Source: Coprinellus micaceus (taxonomy: Eukaryota > Basidiomycota > Agaricomycetes > Agaricales > Psathyrellaceae). Taken from it: a stretch of 64,000 bases of DNA. The notes under the pieces were generated by a model, which was given only the letters and a program-made list of their open reading frames with translations, made no database searches and was not told where the DNA came from. Where the stretch lies: NCBI GenBank assembly GCA_951394405.1, contig OX596345.1, positions 1,798,001 through 1,862,000 of the forward strand. The letters are read 5' to 3'. The position numbers and the translations under genes were made by a program. Positions within the stretch are counted from its first letter, which is position 1, and every line of letters starts with the position of its first letter. Below are positions 47,801-57,241 of the stretch, one piece after another.

Positions 47801-49460
47801 ATGAGAGGTGCGTTTCTTTCTTTTGTTCTTACATTCCTCACGTCTCTCTGACTGACAATAATAAACTGCGACTTCCGTCCTATACTATTACTATTATAGC
47901 GTCGTCTGCTGCGTCAAGTTCAGCGCGGACGGCAAGTACCTCGCGACGGGGTCGAATAGGTCTGCGCAGATCTATAGTACGCAGAACGGGCAGAAGGTAT
48001 GCACGCTTGTGGATGAGGATGCGATTTCGGGCAAGCAGGGGGATTTGTATATTAGGAGTGTGTGTTTTAGCCCGTGTGGGAGGTGGTTGGCTACCGGGGC
48101 GGAGGATAAGGTCGTTAGGGTGAGTTCTTTTTACTTTTCATTATGTTTTGAATTGTGTTTGAAATTTGGGGGAATTTGTGCTAATAATGGATGGGATGCG
48201 TAGATCTGGGACATCAAGAAACAGAAGATAAGGAGCGTGTTTGATGGGCACCAGCAGGAGATATACGCGCTCGAGTTTTCGTTGGATGGGCGGTTGCTTG
48301 TTAGTGGGAGTGGGGACAAGACGGCGCGGGTGTGGGACGTTACGAGTGTTCTTGGGGGGTCATCGACGCCTGAAAATGGGAGTTCGCCGGTGGATCAGAC
48401 GCAGCCGACGGTTCTGACTATTGGGGATAGTCTGGCGGAGAGGATGCCGGAGTTGGATGTGGATGGGGATGAGGATGTGGGTATGGGAGAGGGGGAGGGG
48501 AAGAAGGAGGGGGAGGAGAGGGGGGAGGATGGGATGGATGTGGAGGGGAGTGGGAGTGGGGTACAGGGTGAAGGGGGAGTTGCAACGGAGTCTTCAGCTG
48601 ACCCTGGTATCACGTCGATCGCGGTCTCCCCGGATGGGCGGTACGTCGCTGCTGGGTCGCTGGATAGCGTTATTCGGTTGTGGGACTTGCGTCCGAGGTC
48701 GACGTCCAAGTCGCCTGTGGGTTCGGTTCCGGGGAGCTCGTCGTCGTCGCCTGCGGAGCCGAAGTTGATTGAGAGGCTGAAGGGGCACAAGGATAGCGTG
48801 TATAGTGTGTCGTTCACGCGGGATGGGCGGTTCTTGGTGTCTGCGAGTTTGGATAAGGGTGTGAGGGTGTGGGATGTTGGGCATTTGGGGATTGTGCCTG
48901 CGCCTGCTCCTGTGCCTCTGCCTCTGCCTGGGTCCTCTTCTTCCTCCCATCCCTCATCGTCATCCTCTTCCTCGTCCTCTTCGCCCTCGGACGTTGGGCT
49001 TGGGCTTGGGCTGGGGGTTGGACTGCCATCACCACCACCACCCGGGGCGGGGGCGCCGAGGAAGACGCGGTGTGTGACGCAGTTTGTGGGGCATCGGGAC
49101 TTTGTGTTGAGTGTTGCGGTGAGCCATGATGGGAGGTGGGTTGTTAGTGGGAGTAAGGATCGGGGTGTTATGTGGTGGGAGTTGGGTGCTGGTGGTGCCG
49201 GTCCTGAGTCTGAGAGGGAGAGGGAGAGGGGGATGGTGGAGGAGAAGGGAGGCGAGGGAGTGAGAGGGAAGGACCGGGAAGCGGTGTGTGTGTTGCAGGG
49301 GCATAAGAATAGTGTGATTAGTATTGATTTGAGTCCGGTGGGGAATATGCTTGCGACGGGGAGTGGGGATTGGCAGGCGAGGATATGTGAGTTTGTTTTG
49401 CTTTTTTTGGGGTGTGGGGAGAGCTGATGAGGGATTTTAGGGACGTATAAAACGGAGTGA
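44827..49460 (+). CDS. TUP1: Tup1-like general transcriptional corepressor (full length)
   Basis: Exons 44827-46246, 46313-47807, 47900-48119, 48204-49386 and 49441-49460 join to about 1445 residues, far longer than yeast Tup1 (713). Extra length is low complexity: Pro-rich N-terminus, an 11-His run, repeated (R/E)-rich blocks (RERERE types), Gln runs and Gly/Val/Met stretches. The tetramerisation domain is seen in SVRLGESMDLIRAEYDGLVN and ELVTIRKALYELEAAHGRV. The WD40 propeller begins at VSLVYSLVHESVVCCVKFSA, with GKYLATGSNRSAQIY, RSVFDGHQQEIYALEFS, SVRFD-type repeats and the final LATGSGDWQARIWTYKTE. An acidic insert interrupts one blade. It should repress gene sets with Ssn6/Cyc8 and sequence-specific partners. 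The exact start codon in the Pro-rich N-terminus is uncertain. Confidence 0.9.
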
Positions 49461-50159
49461 TGTATCCGTTTCCCCCCGGCCCAAGGACGTCATACGAAAC
49501 ACGATACTATGTCGTGTCCTGCACCACGAAAAACGCATCTACATATGTGAGATGCGAAAACTACCCTTAGCCAGCCTGTGGTTCTTCGCCAGACCATGGG
49601 TTTGGTGTGAGCGTCGCTTGGCGCTCATGTTTCGACGTTGCTGGCGACTTTCTTTCTTTCTTTCCTTCCGTTGTATGTCTGCTTCTAGATCGTGTTTCTG
49701 GTATATATCATGAAAGTGACGACTACGTATGCTGTTGTTCGTAAAAGTGTATCTTTTGTTGTATCTCTCTCTCTCGTTTCCTGTTTCTTTTTTTCTTTTG
49801 CTTGTCACTCCCGATACTTATCCGTTGCTTGCTCTGCGACCGCCACCATTGATATTCTGCATGACAGACACCCTCTCTGCTTTATCGCTTCCTCCTAGCT
49901 TCTTGGTCAATCGACTTTTCCGTTTTGTAGACAGTATCCCCTTTCCTTTTTTTCTTGTAGCTTCGTTTCCTCTGGGCTCTTTTGACTACAGACCGATCTG
50001 ATTTCTATCTCTTGTCGTTGTTGTACTGGTAGATGCGGTATGATATTTAAATGATTGCTCTGCCGCTTCGTGAAGGGGTCAATGGGAGATTTTATCGTGC
50101 GTCTTTCGTTTTTCGTCTACAGGGACGTGTACTGAAGCTAATATATCCTAGCGTTACAT
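49461..50159. other. Tup1 downstream region, duplicated
   Basis: Non-coding. Pyrimidine-rich, with TTTC runs (49650-49670, 49760-49800). It is the counterpart of 52488-53149 in the second unit, and so shows what the assembly gap there probably contains. Confidence 0.6.
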
Positions 50160-50238
50160 ATCGTCTAGCGAGGTCCCCAGGTCCTCTGACCTAGCTTCCA
50201 AAAGCTCCTCGAACGCACCGTCGAAAACCCGCTCGACG
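50160..50238 (-). pseudogene. Truncated 3' end of a secreted-family gene (copy of member D)
   Basis: Read on the minus strand, this matches the last about 80 nt of member D (53156-53237): the segment coding ERFFDEAFEELLEARSEDLG with several changes. The stop codon region is deleted and the piece ends abruptly where the inverted-repeat element begins. It has no signal peptide, core or promoter and cannot be a gene. It marks the right breakpoint of the duplicated unit. Confidence 0.85.
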
Positions 50239-50791
50239 CAGACTCTAAACCAGTCCTGTGGGCGAACTATCCATGAGGGTTAGACCGAGAATTGCAAAAG
50301 TTACGCCCACAGGGGACTGGCACTGTGGTCGTGTTTGGTCGCAGCTTCCTCCCTTTCGCTCCAGGGTGCATCCCGGACTATGAAACAAAAAATACGTTAT
50401 AGTATGTGCTTTGTGTGTACTCCGAATTCATAATACGCAAGAACGACCTGATTCTACGCGCTGGATGTGATGGTACGCTATCATCGCCATGCATAAAGGT
50501 GTGGATAACGGAGCACAGGGACATACAGAAGGATCGATGGCAACGGGCCCCCAAAGGCAAGCACATACCTACTAGACATGCTATTTTACACACCTTCCAC
50601 AGGTCCATTGCCGCGCCCTGCGGCTCTGGATGACCAAGTCCAGCGAGTCGCCAGAAGATACGGCCAAACACGACCACACTGATCATGACAGTCCCCTCAG
50701 GCTAGGTTCGGAATCGAGCCCCCCTCTCGTTGCACTTCTTGGTCTAACCCTCCTGGATAGTTCGCCCACAGCGGGACTGGTCTAGAGCCTG
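50239..50791. mobile_element. Terminal-inverted-repeat element (non-autonomous, MITE-like) at duplication junction
   Basis: The left end CAGACTCTAAACCAGTCC (50239) is mirrored by the right end, which reads CAGGCTCTAGACCAGTCC on the minus strand (from 50791). Both continue into TGTGGGCGAACTATCCA and GGAGGGTTAGACC-like sequence. A second, more diverged inverted block (AGGGGACTG..GTGGTCGTGTTTGG) follows inward, so each arm reaches about 100-140 bp with indels. The roughly 300-bp centre has no transposase-like frame. No target-site duplication can be seen because the flanks are different sequences. It may be a MITE or the ends of a foldback element. Confidence 0.75.
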
Positions 50792-50797
50792 GGCGAG

Positions 50798-52487
50798 ATG
50801 GTCGTTCCGTTTCCTGTAATGATGGATTCCGTGAATGCCCCGGCAGAGTTGAAGAAGGAGGGGAGTGATTGGTTTGTGTTGTATAATCCGAGGAAGGTTG
50901 GGAGGGGAGGGGGGAGGAAGCCTGTGGATGTGTCGCTGGTGCATAACCTTGTGCATGACAGGTGGGTTCGTTCTTAGCTTTTCGAGTATCTCGAGCTGGC
51001 CGACAACAAACTTATCGTACTGCGATTTGCGTTGTACACAACAGCGTCGTCTGCTGCGTCCAGTTCAGCGCGGACGGCAAGTACCTTGCGACGGGCTCGA
51101 ACAGGTCTACGCAGATCTATAACACGCAGAATGGGCAGAAGGTGTGCATGTTGGTGGACGAGGATGCGGTTTGGGGCAGGCAGGGCGATTTGTATATTAG
51201 AAGTGTGTGTTTTAGCCCGTGTGGGAGGTGGTTGGCTACGGGGGCGGAGGATAATGTCGTCAGGGTGAGTCCTACTCTCACTACGTTCTAAACTGCGCTT
51301 TGAATTTTGGGGAATTGCGTGCTAATAATTGTTGGGATGCGTAGATCTGGGACATCAAGACACAGAAGATAAGGAGCGTGTTTGACGGGCACTATCGGGA
51401 GATCTACGCGCTCGAGTTTTCGCTGGATGGGCGGTTGCTTGTCAGTGGGAGTGGGGACAAGACGGTGCGTGTGTGGGACGTTACGAGCGTTCTGGGGGGG
51501 TTGCCTGGGTCGGTGGACCAGGCGCAGCCGACGGTCCTTACTATTGAGGATAGTCTTGCGGATAGGATGCCGGAGTTGGATGTGGATGGGGATGAGGATA
51601 GTCTTGTGGATAGGATGTCGGAGTTGGCTGTGGGAGAGGGGGATGATGGGATGGATGTGGAAGGTAGGGAGAGTGGGAGTGCGGTGCAGGGTGAAGGAGG
51701 AGTTGTGCCGGATCCTGGCATCACGTCGATCGCGGTCTCCCCGGATGGGCGGTACGTCGCTGCTGGGTCGCTGGATAGCATTATTCGATTGTGGGATTTG
51801 CGTCCGAGGTCGACGTCGAAGTCGCCTGGGCCAGGATGGGCGGGGGTGGGTTCCGGGAGCTCGTCGCCTGGGCCTCCGAAGTTGATTGAGAGGTTGATGG
51901 GGCACAAGGATAGCGTGTATAGTGTGTCGTTCACGCGGGATGGGCGGTTCTTGGTGTCTGCGAGTTTGGACAAGGGTGTGTGGGTGTGGGACGTTGGGCA
52001 TTTGGGTATTGTGCCTGCACCTGCGCCTGGGTCGTCCTCTTCCTCCCCTTCCTCCCTCTCTTCTGCTTCCTCCTCTTCGGACGTTGGGCTTAGGCAGAGG
52101 GTTGGACTACCATCACCACCTGGGGCGGGTCCAGGGAGGAGGACGCGGTGTGTGACGCAGTTTGTGGGGCATCGCGACTTTGCGTTGAGTGTTGCGGTGA
52201 GCCATGATGGGAGGTGGGCTGTTAGTGGGAGTAAGGATCGGGGTGTCATGTGGTGGGAGCTTGAGGAGAAGGACGGCGAACGTGTGAGAGGGAAGGACCG
52301 GGAGGCGGTGTGTGTGTTGCTGGGGCATAAGAACAGTGTGATTAGTGTTGATTTGAGTCCGGTGGGGAATATGCTTGCGACGGGGAGTGGGGATTGGCAG
52401 GCGAGGATATGTGAGTTTGTTTTGCTTTTTTTGGGGTGTGGTGGAGAGTGCTGATTTGGGTTTTTAGGGACGTACAAGACTGAGTGA
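50798..52487 (+). CDS. Tup1 WD40-only paralogue (partial duplicate with intact frame)
   Basis: Exons 50798-50961, 51045-51264, 51345-52410 and 52468-52487 give 489 residues, the WD40 propeller alone. The N-terminal tetramerisation domain of Tup1 is absent. All splice sites match the parent. Exon length differences from the parent (30 and 117 nt) are multiples of three, while intron lengths differ by 4, 9 and 3. There are no stops or frameshifts, and the end WTYKTE is kept. The first possible ATG is only 7 bp from the inverted-repeat element, so any promoter must lie in that element or further left. If expressed, it could compete with Tup1 for propeller partners without recruiting Ssn6. It could also be a recent silent duplicate. 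Confidence 0.75.
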
Positions 52488-53149
52488 GGCTGCTTGTCCA
52501 ATCGTTTTCCCCCCAGCTCAAGGACGACACATGAAACTCGATTGTTATGTCGTGTCCTGCATCACGAAAACGCATCTACCTGTTATGAGATGCCGAAAAC
52601 TACCCTAGCCAGCCTATGGCTCCCCGCCATGCGGCCATGGGCTGGTGGTGTCAGCGTCGTTGCTGGCCACTCTTTTTCTTTTTTTNNNNNNNNNNNNNNN
52701 NNNNNNNNNNNNNNNNNNNNNNNNNNNNNNNNNNNNNNNNNNNNNNNNNNNNNNNNNNNNNNNNNNNNNNNNNNNNNNNNNNNNNNNNNNNNNNNNNNNN
52801 NNNNNNNNNNNNNNNNNNNNNNNNNNNNNNNNNNNNNNNNNNNNNNNNNNNNNNNNNNNNNNNNNNNNNNNNNNNNNNNNNNNNNCTTCTTGGTCAATCG
52901 ACCCCTCCGCTCTGTAGACAGTATCCCATTTCCTTTTCCTTGTTGCTTCGTTTCTCAGGGCAAGTTTTGAGTACAGACCGGTCTGACGATATATGTTGTG
53001 TGTTGTACTGGTACATGTGGTATGTTATTCAAATGATCGCTCTGCCGCCTCGTGAAGGGCTCAATGGGAGTTTTTATCGTGCGTCTTCGTTTTCGTATCC
53101 GCGGATATGTACTGAAGCTAACATATCCTAGCGTTACATAGGTGATAAT
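52488..53149. other. Duplicated Tup1 downstream region, contains assembly gap
   Basis: Non-coding counterpart of 49461-50159. It includes the run of N at 52686-52885. Confidence 0.6.
52686..52885. other. Assembly gap (200 N)
   Basis: Exactly 200 unknown bases, flanked on the left by a T/C-rich run. By comparison with unit 1 (about 49660-49900) the missing sequence is probably a TTTC-rich low-complexity tract of some 240 bp. Confidence 0.95.
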
Positions 53150-53771
53150 TTACTCGAGGTCGTCTAGCGAGGCCCCCAGGTCCTCCGACCTAGCTTCCAA
53201 CAGCTCCTCGAACGCCTCGTCGAAAAACCGCTCGACGAGATCCTCCAGTTCACTGCTGCGCGCAAACTCCTCCTCCCATTCGGATTCGAGATCAAGCTCG
53301 CGCTTGTGCTTCTTACCGCCGCGTTGCTTCTTCTCCTTCTTGTTCTTCTTGGCCTTTGGGGGAGGTGCAGTTCCGTTGGCGATCGCGCGGGCTTTGGCTT
53401 CCTTGGCGGCCTTGCGCTTCGCCGCGGCTTTGGCGGCGAGTTTGGCGATGCCTCCACTGTTTAAGGGTTAGGGGGGAGGTGGGAGGAAGGTGTGAGAGCT
53501 TAGTACTTACATGAGGGGTGCGAGGAAGAAGAATCGTTCCTCGAGTTCGGCGAGGTCTGCCCCTCGGGTTGTCATTTCCGAGTCTTCTGAGCGAGCGAAG
53601 GCATCTTCGGCCTGTTCGCGTTGCGTGCTGGAGGAGATATATATCATTGGTACCCCCCGAGTTCTTTCGAGTTTTAGGGATGAGGAGGAGGGCGACTTAC
53701 AGTGGGCGCGCACCTGCGAGGACGGTGGCGGCGAGGAGGGTGGTGTAGACTGACGCTGTTGCGAATTTCAT
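53150..53771 (-). CDS. Small secreted pre-pro-peptide-like protein (secreted family, member D)
   Basis: Exons 53771-53701, 53627-53511 and 53456-53150, both introns phase 2, give 164 residues. Exon 1 (71 nt) is the signal peptide MKFATASVYTTLLAATVLAG. Exon 2 is an acidic pro-region with FAR and EER sites. Exon 3 starts the core GGIAKLAAKAAAKRKAAKEA (64-83). A Lys-rich stretch and the junction KKHKRELDLESEW (111-123) follow, then an acidic tail with FAR, VER and EAR sites ending SLDDLE. ERFFFLAPL at the pro/core border matches members B, E and F. The duplicated unit to the left contains a broken copy of its 3' end. Confidence 0.82.
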
Positions 53772-54956
53772 GATGTGTAGATGCGTAAAGGAGATATAAT
53801 CAAAAAGAAAAAATGGAGTGAGTGCTTGAAGACCTGCTTGAAGCTTCTTTGGTTGGGGAGGGAGAGACCAGCTGGGGGATATGAAGGTCCTCAGAGAATG
53901 CTTTATACTGGGATGGAATTACGGAAGAGTTGACAGTGGGATTGGTAAATCAGCGCCCTGTGCAGAAGGGAACCTCGATAAGGGGAAGAAGGTTGACGGT
54001 TGGTGTCTGGGGGGTACACACAGGGGGCCCACAAGAGATTTGAGGCGGTGGGTGGGGAGAGGTCGTAGATCGAAATGAGCCCGAGGTTTTGGCCAGTTCT
54101 TGGGCAGAAATATCTGCTGAAGGTACTTCGAATCCGAGACGAGAGGACAGGAAGCACGGTGCTAGGGCCTGCCTTTGGACCCAGAGCCACGTTCCGAGGT
54201 GGAGCGTCCGGCAGTGGATGGCCTCCGCTGGCTTCCTGATTCCATTCCATCCACCTCTTGATATCAAAAAAATGGTTTGGGACCTACAGCTCGCATATCG
54301 TAACCTTCTCAGGAAGGCGTAGGACAACTTTCAGCATGTTGGATGAGGTGAAGAGGACAGTTTCAGGTGAGAATGTCATCTTGTTCGTCCAACGCCACTA
54401 CAGACACGGTGAAAGAGGTGACTGGGCCTGTATCCCGGGGTACCCAGAATTTGTATGCCGTCCGGTACATGGTGCTGTTGAATCGGTTCTTACACTTGAA
54501 ATGATGAGGAGGGGCCCACTAAGGACCCACCGACTTGACACCTGGACGTTCTGGTGTCAAAGTGGGCTGATGGAGCATAATACTGCTCTGGGATGACATG
54601 GGGACTGGGTATAGAGGGGTTGAGGTTTGGCCCTCACCGAAGGGCAGTCAAGGACATAAGGAGTGCCCAGGAGATCGTTATTTCGAGGAAATATAGCGCA
54701 ACTTCCTGGTCGAACTTGGATTTCCCACGATTGTGTGCACTTGTGGGCTCGAGGGAACCTTGTGTTCTTGAAAGGAGTGATTCGCGGCTGGAGAGCAAGC
54801 CGAAGATTAAGGCTGAGCCGTATCATAATGTTGGGCTAGATAGCTGTGCCGTTCAGGCGCCGCAGAAACATTGGAGGTACTTTACTTTCGGGTTGAACAG
54901 CGATCTATAAAGGTGGGCGCTTATGCACCTCGGAACCTGAGTGGTACATAGCCTAT
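53772..54956. other. Intergenic, promoter of member D
   Basis: Contains the member D promoter near 53864-53907. The rest, to the 3' end of member E, shows no supported gene on either strand. Confidence 0.45.
53864..53907 (-). promoter_or_regulatory. Core promoter module of secreted family member D
   Basis: Minus strand: TATAAA (53902-53907), 27-nt spacer, CAGCTGGTCTC (53864-53874), 93 bp before the ATG. A second shared element, GCTTCAAGCAGGTCTTC (53828-53844), lies between it and the ATG and recurs in members E and F. Confidence 0.63.
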
Positions 54957-55616
54957 TTACTCCAAGTCGTCAATGAGAATCTCGTCGTATCCCCTGATAA
55001 ATACGTCGTCACCATCGAAGTCGTACGACCGTTCATAGATATCTGCAGCCTCTTCCCTTTCCACAAACTCCTCCCACTCGGGGTCAAGGTCCCTCTTCTT
55101 GTTCTTTCTTTCCTGGTGCTGATTATGCTGATTATTTCCTTGGTTGGCCGCCTTAGCCGCTGCCTTGCGCTTCTTGCCCTTGCGCTTCCTGAACAACTTC
55201 TTGATCCCTCCGAAGACTTTCTTGCCAATCTTGGCGCCGATTTTCCTAAGGCGGGAGGGTAAGTCTCATTGATGAGTATTACAAGTGGGCAAGTTCCACT
55301 CACGCGACCTTTAATGCAGCTCCAACAAACCTCGCGGTCAGATCCGTGGGTCCGGCGGGCTCGAGAGATGTTGGGGCCCGTGCAGAGAGGGACTCAATCG
55401 CGCCTGATTCGCGTGAGAGGAGGTGAGCATCTGGACACGCCAGACCACACTCGTCCCTTTGTTCAAGGTTCAATCTGTCAAAATAAAAGTTGCATGTATG
55501 AGGGCAGCCCTTCACAAGGTCTGACTGATAAGTGGATCCACGTACACAGGTCGGGCGCCCACTAGGCCGAGAGTGACAAGAAGAGTGAAATAAACAGCAA
55601 CGGCGGAGAACTTCAT
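54957..55616 (-). CDS. Small secreted pre-pro-peptide-like protein (secreted family, member E)
   Basis: Exons 55616-55546, 55474-55304 and 55245-54957, phases 2 and 2, give 176 residues. The 71-nt first exon codes the signal peptide MKFSAVAVYFTLLVTLGLVG. The pro-region carries two cysteines (C33, C37) absent from the other members and ends TDLTAR. The core starts FVGAALKVAKIG (73-84), continues with GKKVFGGIKKLFRKRKG (88-104) and a Lys/Arg/Ala run, then an Asn/Gln/His spacer. The junction NKKRDLDPEWEE (129-140) has a KR site followed by the family DL(D/E) motif. The acidic tail with VER and YER sites ends LIDDLE. The core has the strongest amphipathic-helix look of the family. Confidence 0.82.
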
Positions 55617-56657
55617 GATTTTGGCTTGAAATGAGGCAGAAAGATTGGTGGAGGGTTGAAAAATCGAAGGCCTGCTTCGAGTGATGGGAGGAAAGGAGAC
55701 CAGCTCTGGGGGAAGAGTTAACCAGGGGCTCCCTTTTATCTCATCCATTGCTCAGATGCTATTGACACTTTGTCAGATCCATGTGGAAGGATCATTGTTG
55801 CCGAGATACCAAATACAGAGAGGATCCCAGTGCACTGACATCCTGAATGGTTTGTAACCATGTCGAGGATCAACGCCTTGAAGCCCGGACTCCGCTCCAG
55901 TGGGCGGCAAGGGCATCCCTTGCCGAGCGGCGAGCGTCAGTGACCTACTTTAATTGACTCGGAATGGATTATGGTGCAGTGCGAGGCGACCCGTTCCCTT
56001 CCTCTTCGCAAAGGTGATCTCAAAATTTGTGAAATTCCCAAGTAATTCTCAACATATGTCGAAGGAACCGCCCACATTCTGCTACATGCATTCATAGGCC
56101 ACTCGGCTGGATATGACGGGGCTCGGAGCGCCCATCCATCATAGTCAAAGCAACCGTGATGTCGAAGATAAGAATCACAGCGTGAGATGGCAGGAATCGA
56201 ATTCAGCCTAGATATGGCGCTTAAACCCAGTTTTTGTAGGATATCTGCCCCCTTCTTGGGTAGCCTGTGAGTAGAAGGCGCGAGTCGCCAGACGTTTGAA
56301 CCACATACAATCAGTCAGGGAATTGCGATGGAACCGCACCCAGCGCCCTTCCACCACCTACCCATCATCGGAGGCGTATCGACTGGCGCCCGGCGACCCG
56401 GAGTCCGGGCGTTCATTTCAGAAAGAGTGATCGTGCCAGATGGCAGAAGGAGGCGTTGTCGGCAGACGGAGATGAACGACGGGTCGGCTGCGACAACAGT
56501 GTTCCCACGAATATGGACGCATGTTGGAGCTGGTGAAGTGTGGTCCTGCGGTTGAAAGTTGAAGGGCGACACACTAGACCGGAGAGGCGTGCCATATCTC
56601 GAGTTGAAGACGTGAATGACCATTCAGAGTAGAGGATCAGCACAGAGTATCATTAGT
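55617..56657. other. Intergenic, promoter of member E
   Basis: Contains the member E promoter near 55696-55740. No other supported feature. A B-box-like GAATTCGATTCC on the minus strand near 56200 does not fold into a tRNA. Confidence 0.45.
55696..55740 (-). promoter_or_regulatory. Core promoter module of secreted family member E
   Basis: Minus strand: GATAAAA (55734-55740), 27-nt spacer, GAGCTGGTCTC (55696-55706), 80 bp before the ATG. A CGAAGCAGGCCTTCG element lies at about 55666-55680. Confidence 0.6.
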
Positions 56658-57241
56658 CTACTCCAAATCCTCTAGAGGTACGTCGAAGACGTCTCTGATG
56701 ACCACCTCGTCCTCGAGGTCGAGGTCGAAATACCTCTTAAAGAGGTCCTCAATCTCAACTTCAAGTTCCCTCTCCATCAGCTCGTCGTCAAATTCGAGAT
56801 CTCGTTGGTGGTGGTTACCAGCAGCGTGCGCAGCTGCCGCTTTGGCGGCTTTCTTTGCGGCCCTCTTCGCCTTGGCCTTCTGGACCAGGCGCTTGATGCC
56901 ACCCACGATCGCCTGCCCAACCTTGACGATGGCTTTGCTGTGATCATCCGAGCTTGGTCAGTGTCAGGGGTCCGGTTCTTCAAGGGAGATGGACTTACAA
57001 GAATCTCCTATCTAGCTCTGTGCCCTCGAGATGGGTTTCGGGGTGGCGGGAAATGAGGTCGTCGACATCACGGAGTATGAGGGCGGACTCGTCGGCCCCG
57101 TTTATGCTAGATGAAAGGGGGATGGCGTTAGATGGGTGTCTCGGCTCGTAGGTGCGATGCGGGTACAGACACGGGTAGGGCAACGGCAAACCCAATGGCC
57201 AGGAAGAGTGTGAGGTACACGGAGACGAACGAGAACTTCAT
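56658..57241 (-). CDS. Small secreted pre-pro-peptide-like protein (secreted family, member F)
   Basis: Exons 57241-57171, 57106-56999 and 56937-56658, phases 2 and 2, give 152 residues. The first exon is again exactly 71 nt and codes the signal peptide MKFSFVSVYLTLFLAIGFAV. The pro-region is acidic and ends ELDRRF. The core KAIVKVGQAIVGGIKRLVQK (61-80) runs into an Ala/Lys helix. The junction HHQRDLEFDD (102-111) replaces KR by QR. The acidic tail with MER and FKR sites ends VPLEDLE. Closest in layout to members D and E, and in the same orientation, so a local tandem expansion is likely. Confidence 0.82.

Larger units (their letters stand above)
47611..50238 (+). repeat. Tandem segmental duplication, unit 1
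   Basis: From GAGATGGTCGTTCCG inside Tup1 exon 2 through the Tup1 3' end, its downstream region and the truncated end of a secreted-family gene. It aligns along its whole length with 50795-53237. Both units keep the same exon order, the same downstream sequence (for example TATGTCGTGTCCTGCA) and the GTTACTGAAGCTAA-like tract before the secreted gene end. Confidence 0.88.
50795..53237 (+). repeat. Tandem segmental duplication, unit 2
   Basis: Second unit of the duplication starting inside Tup1 and ending inside the member D gene. It begins four bases after the inverted-repeat element. The intact remainder of member D continues beyond its right end, showing that the ancestral order was Tup1, spacer, member D. 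Confidence 0.88.

Noticed and set aside
50378..50686. 102-residue frame inside the inverted-repeat element as a transposase
   Set aside because: Too short, no DDE or helix-turn-helix resemblance, and it overlaps an equally long frame on the other strand.
30121..57241. Secreted family as mating pheromone precursors, because of ER/EAR sites
   Set aside because: None ends in a CaaX box; all have a signal peptide and no pheromone receptor gene is nearby.
30121..57241. Secreted family as part of a RiPP cluster
   Set aside because: No methyltransferase, prolyl oligopeptidase, UstY-like or other tailoring enzyme is linked; neighbours are housekeeping genes.
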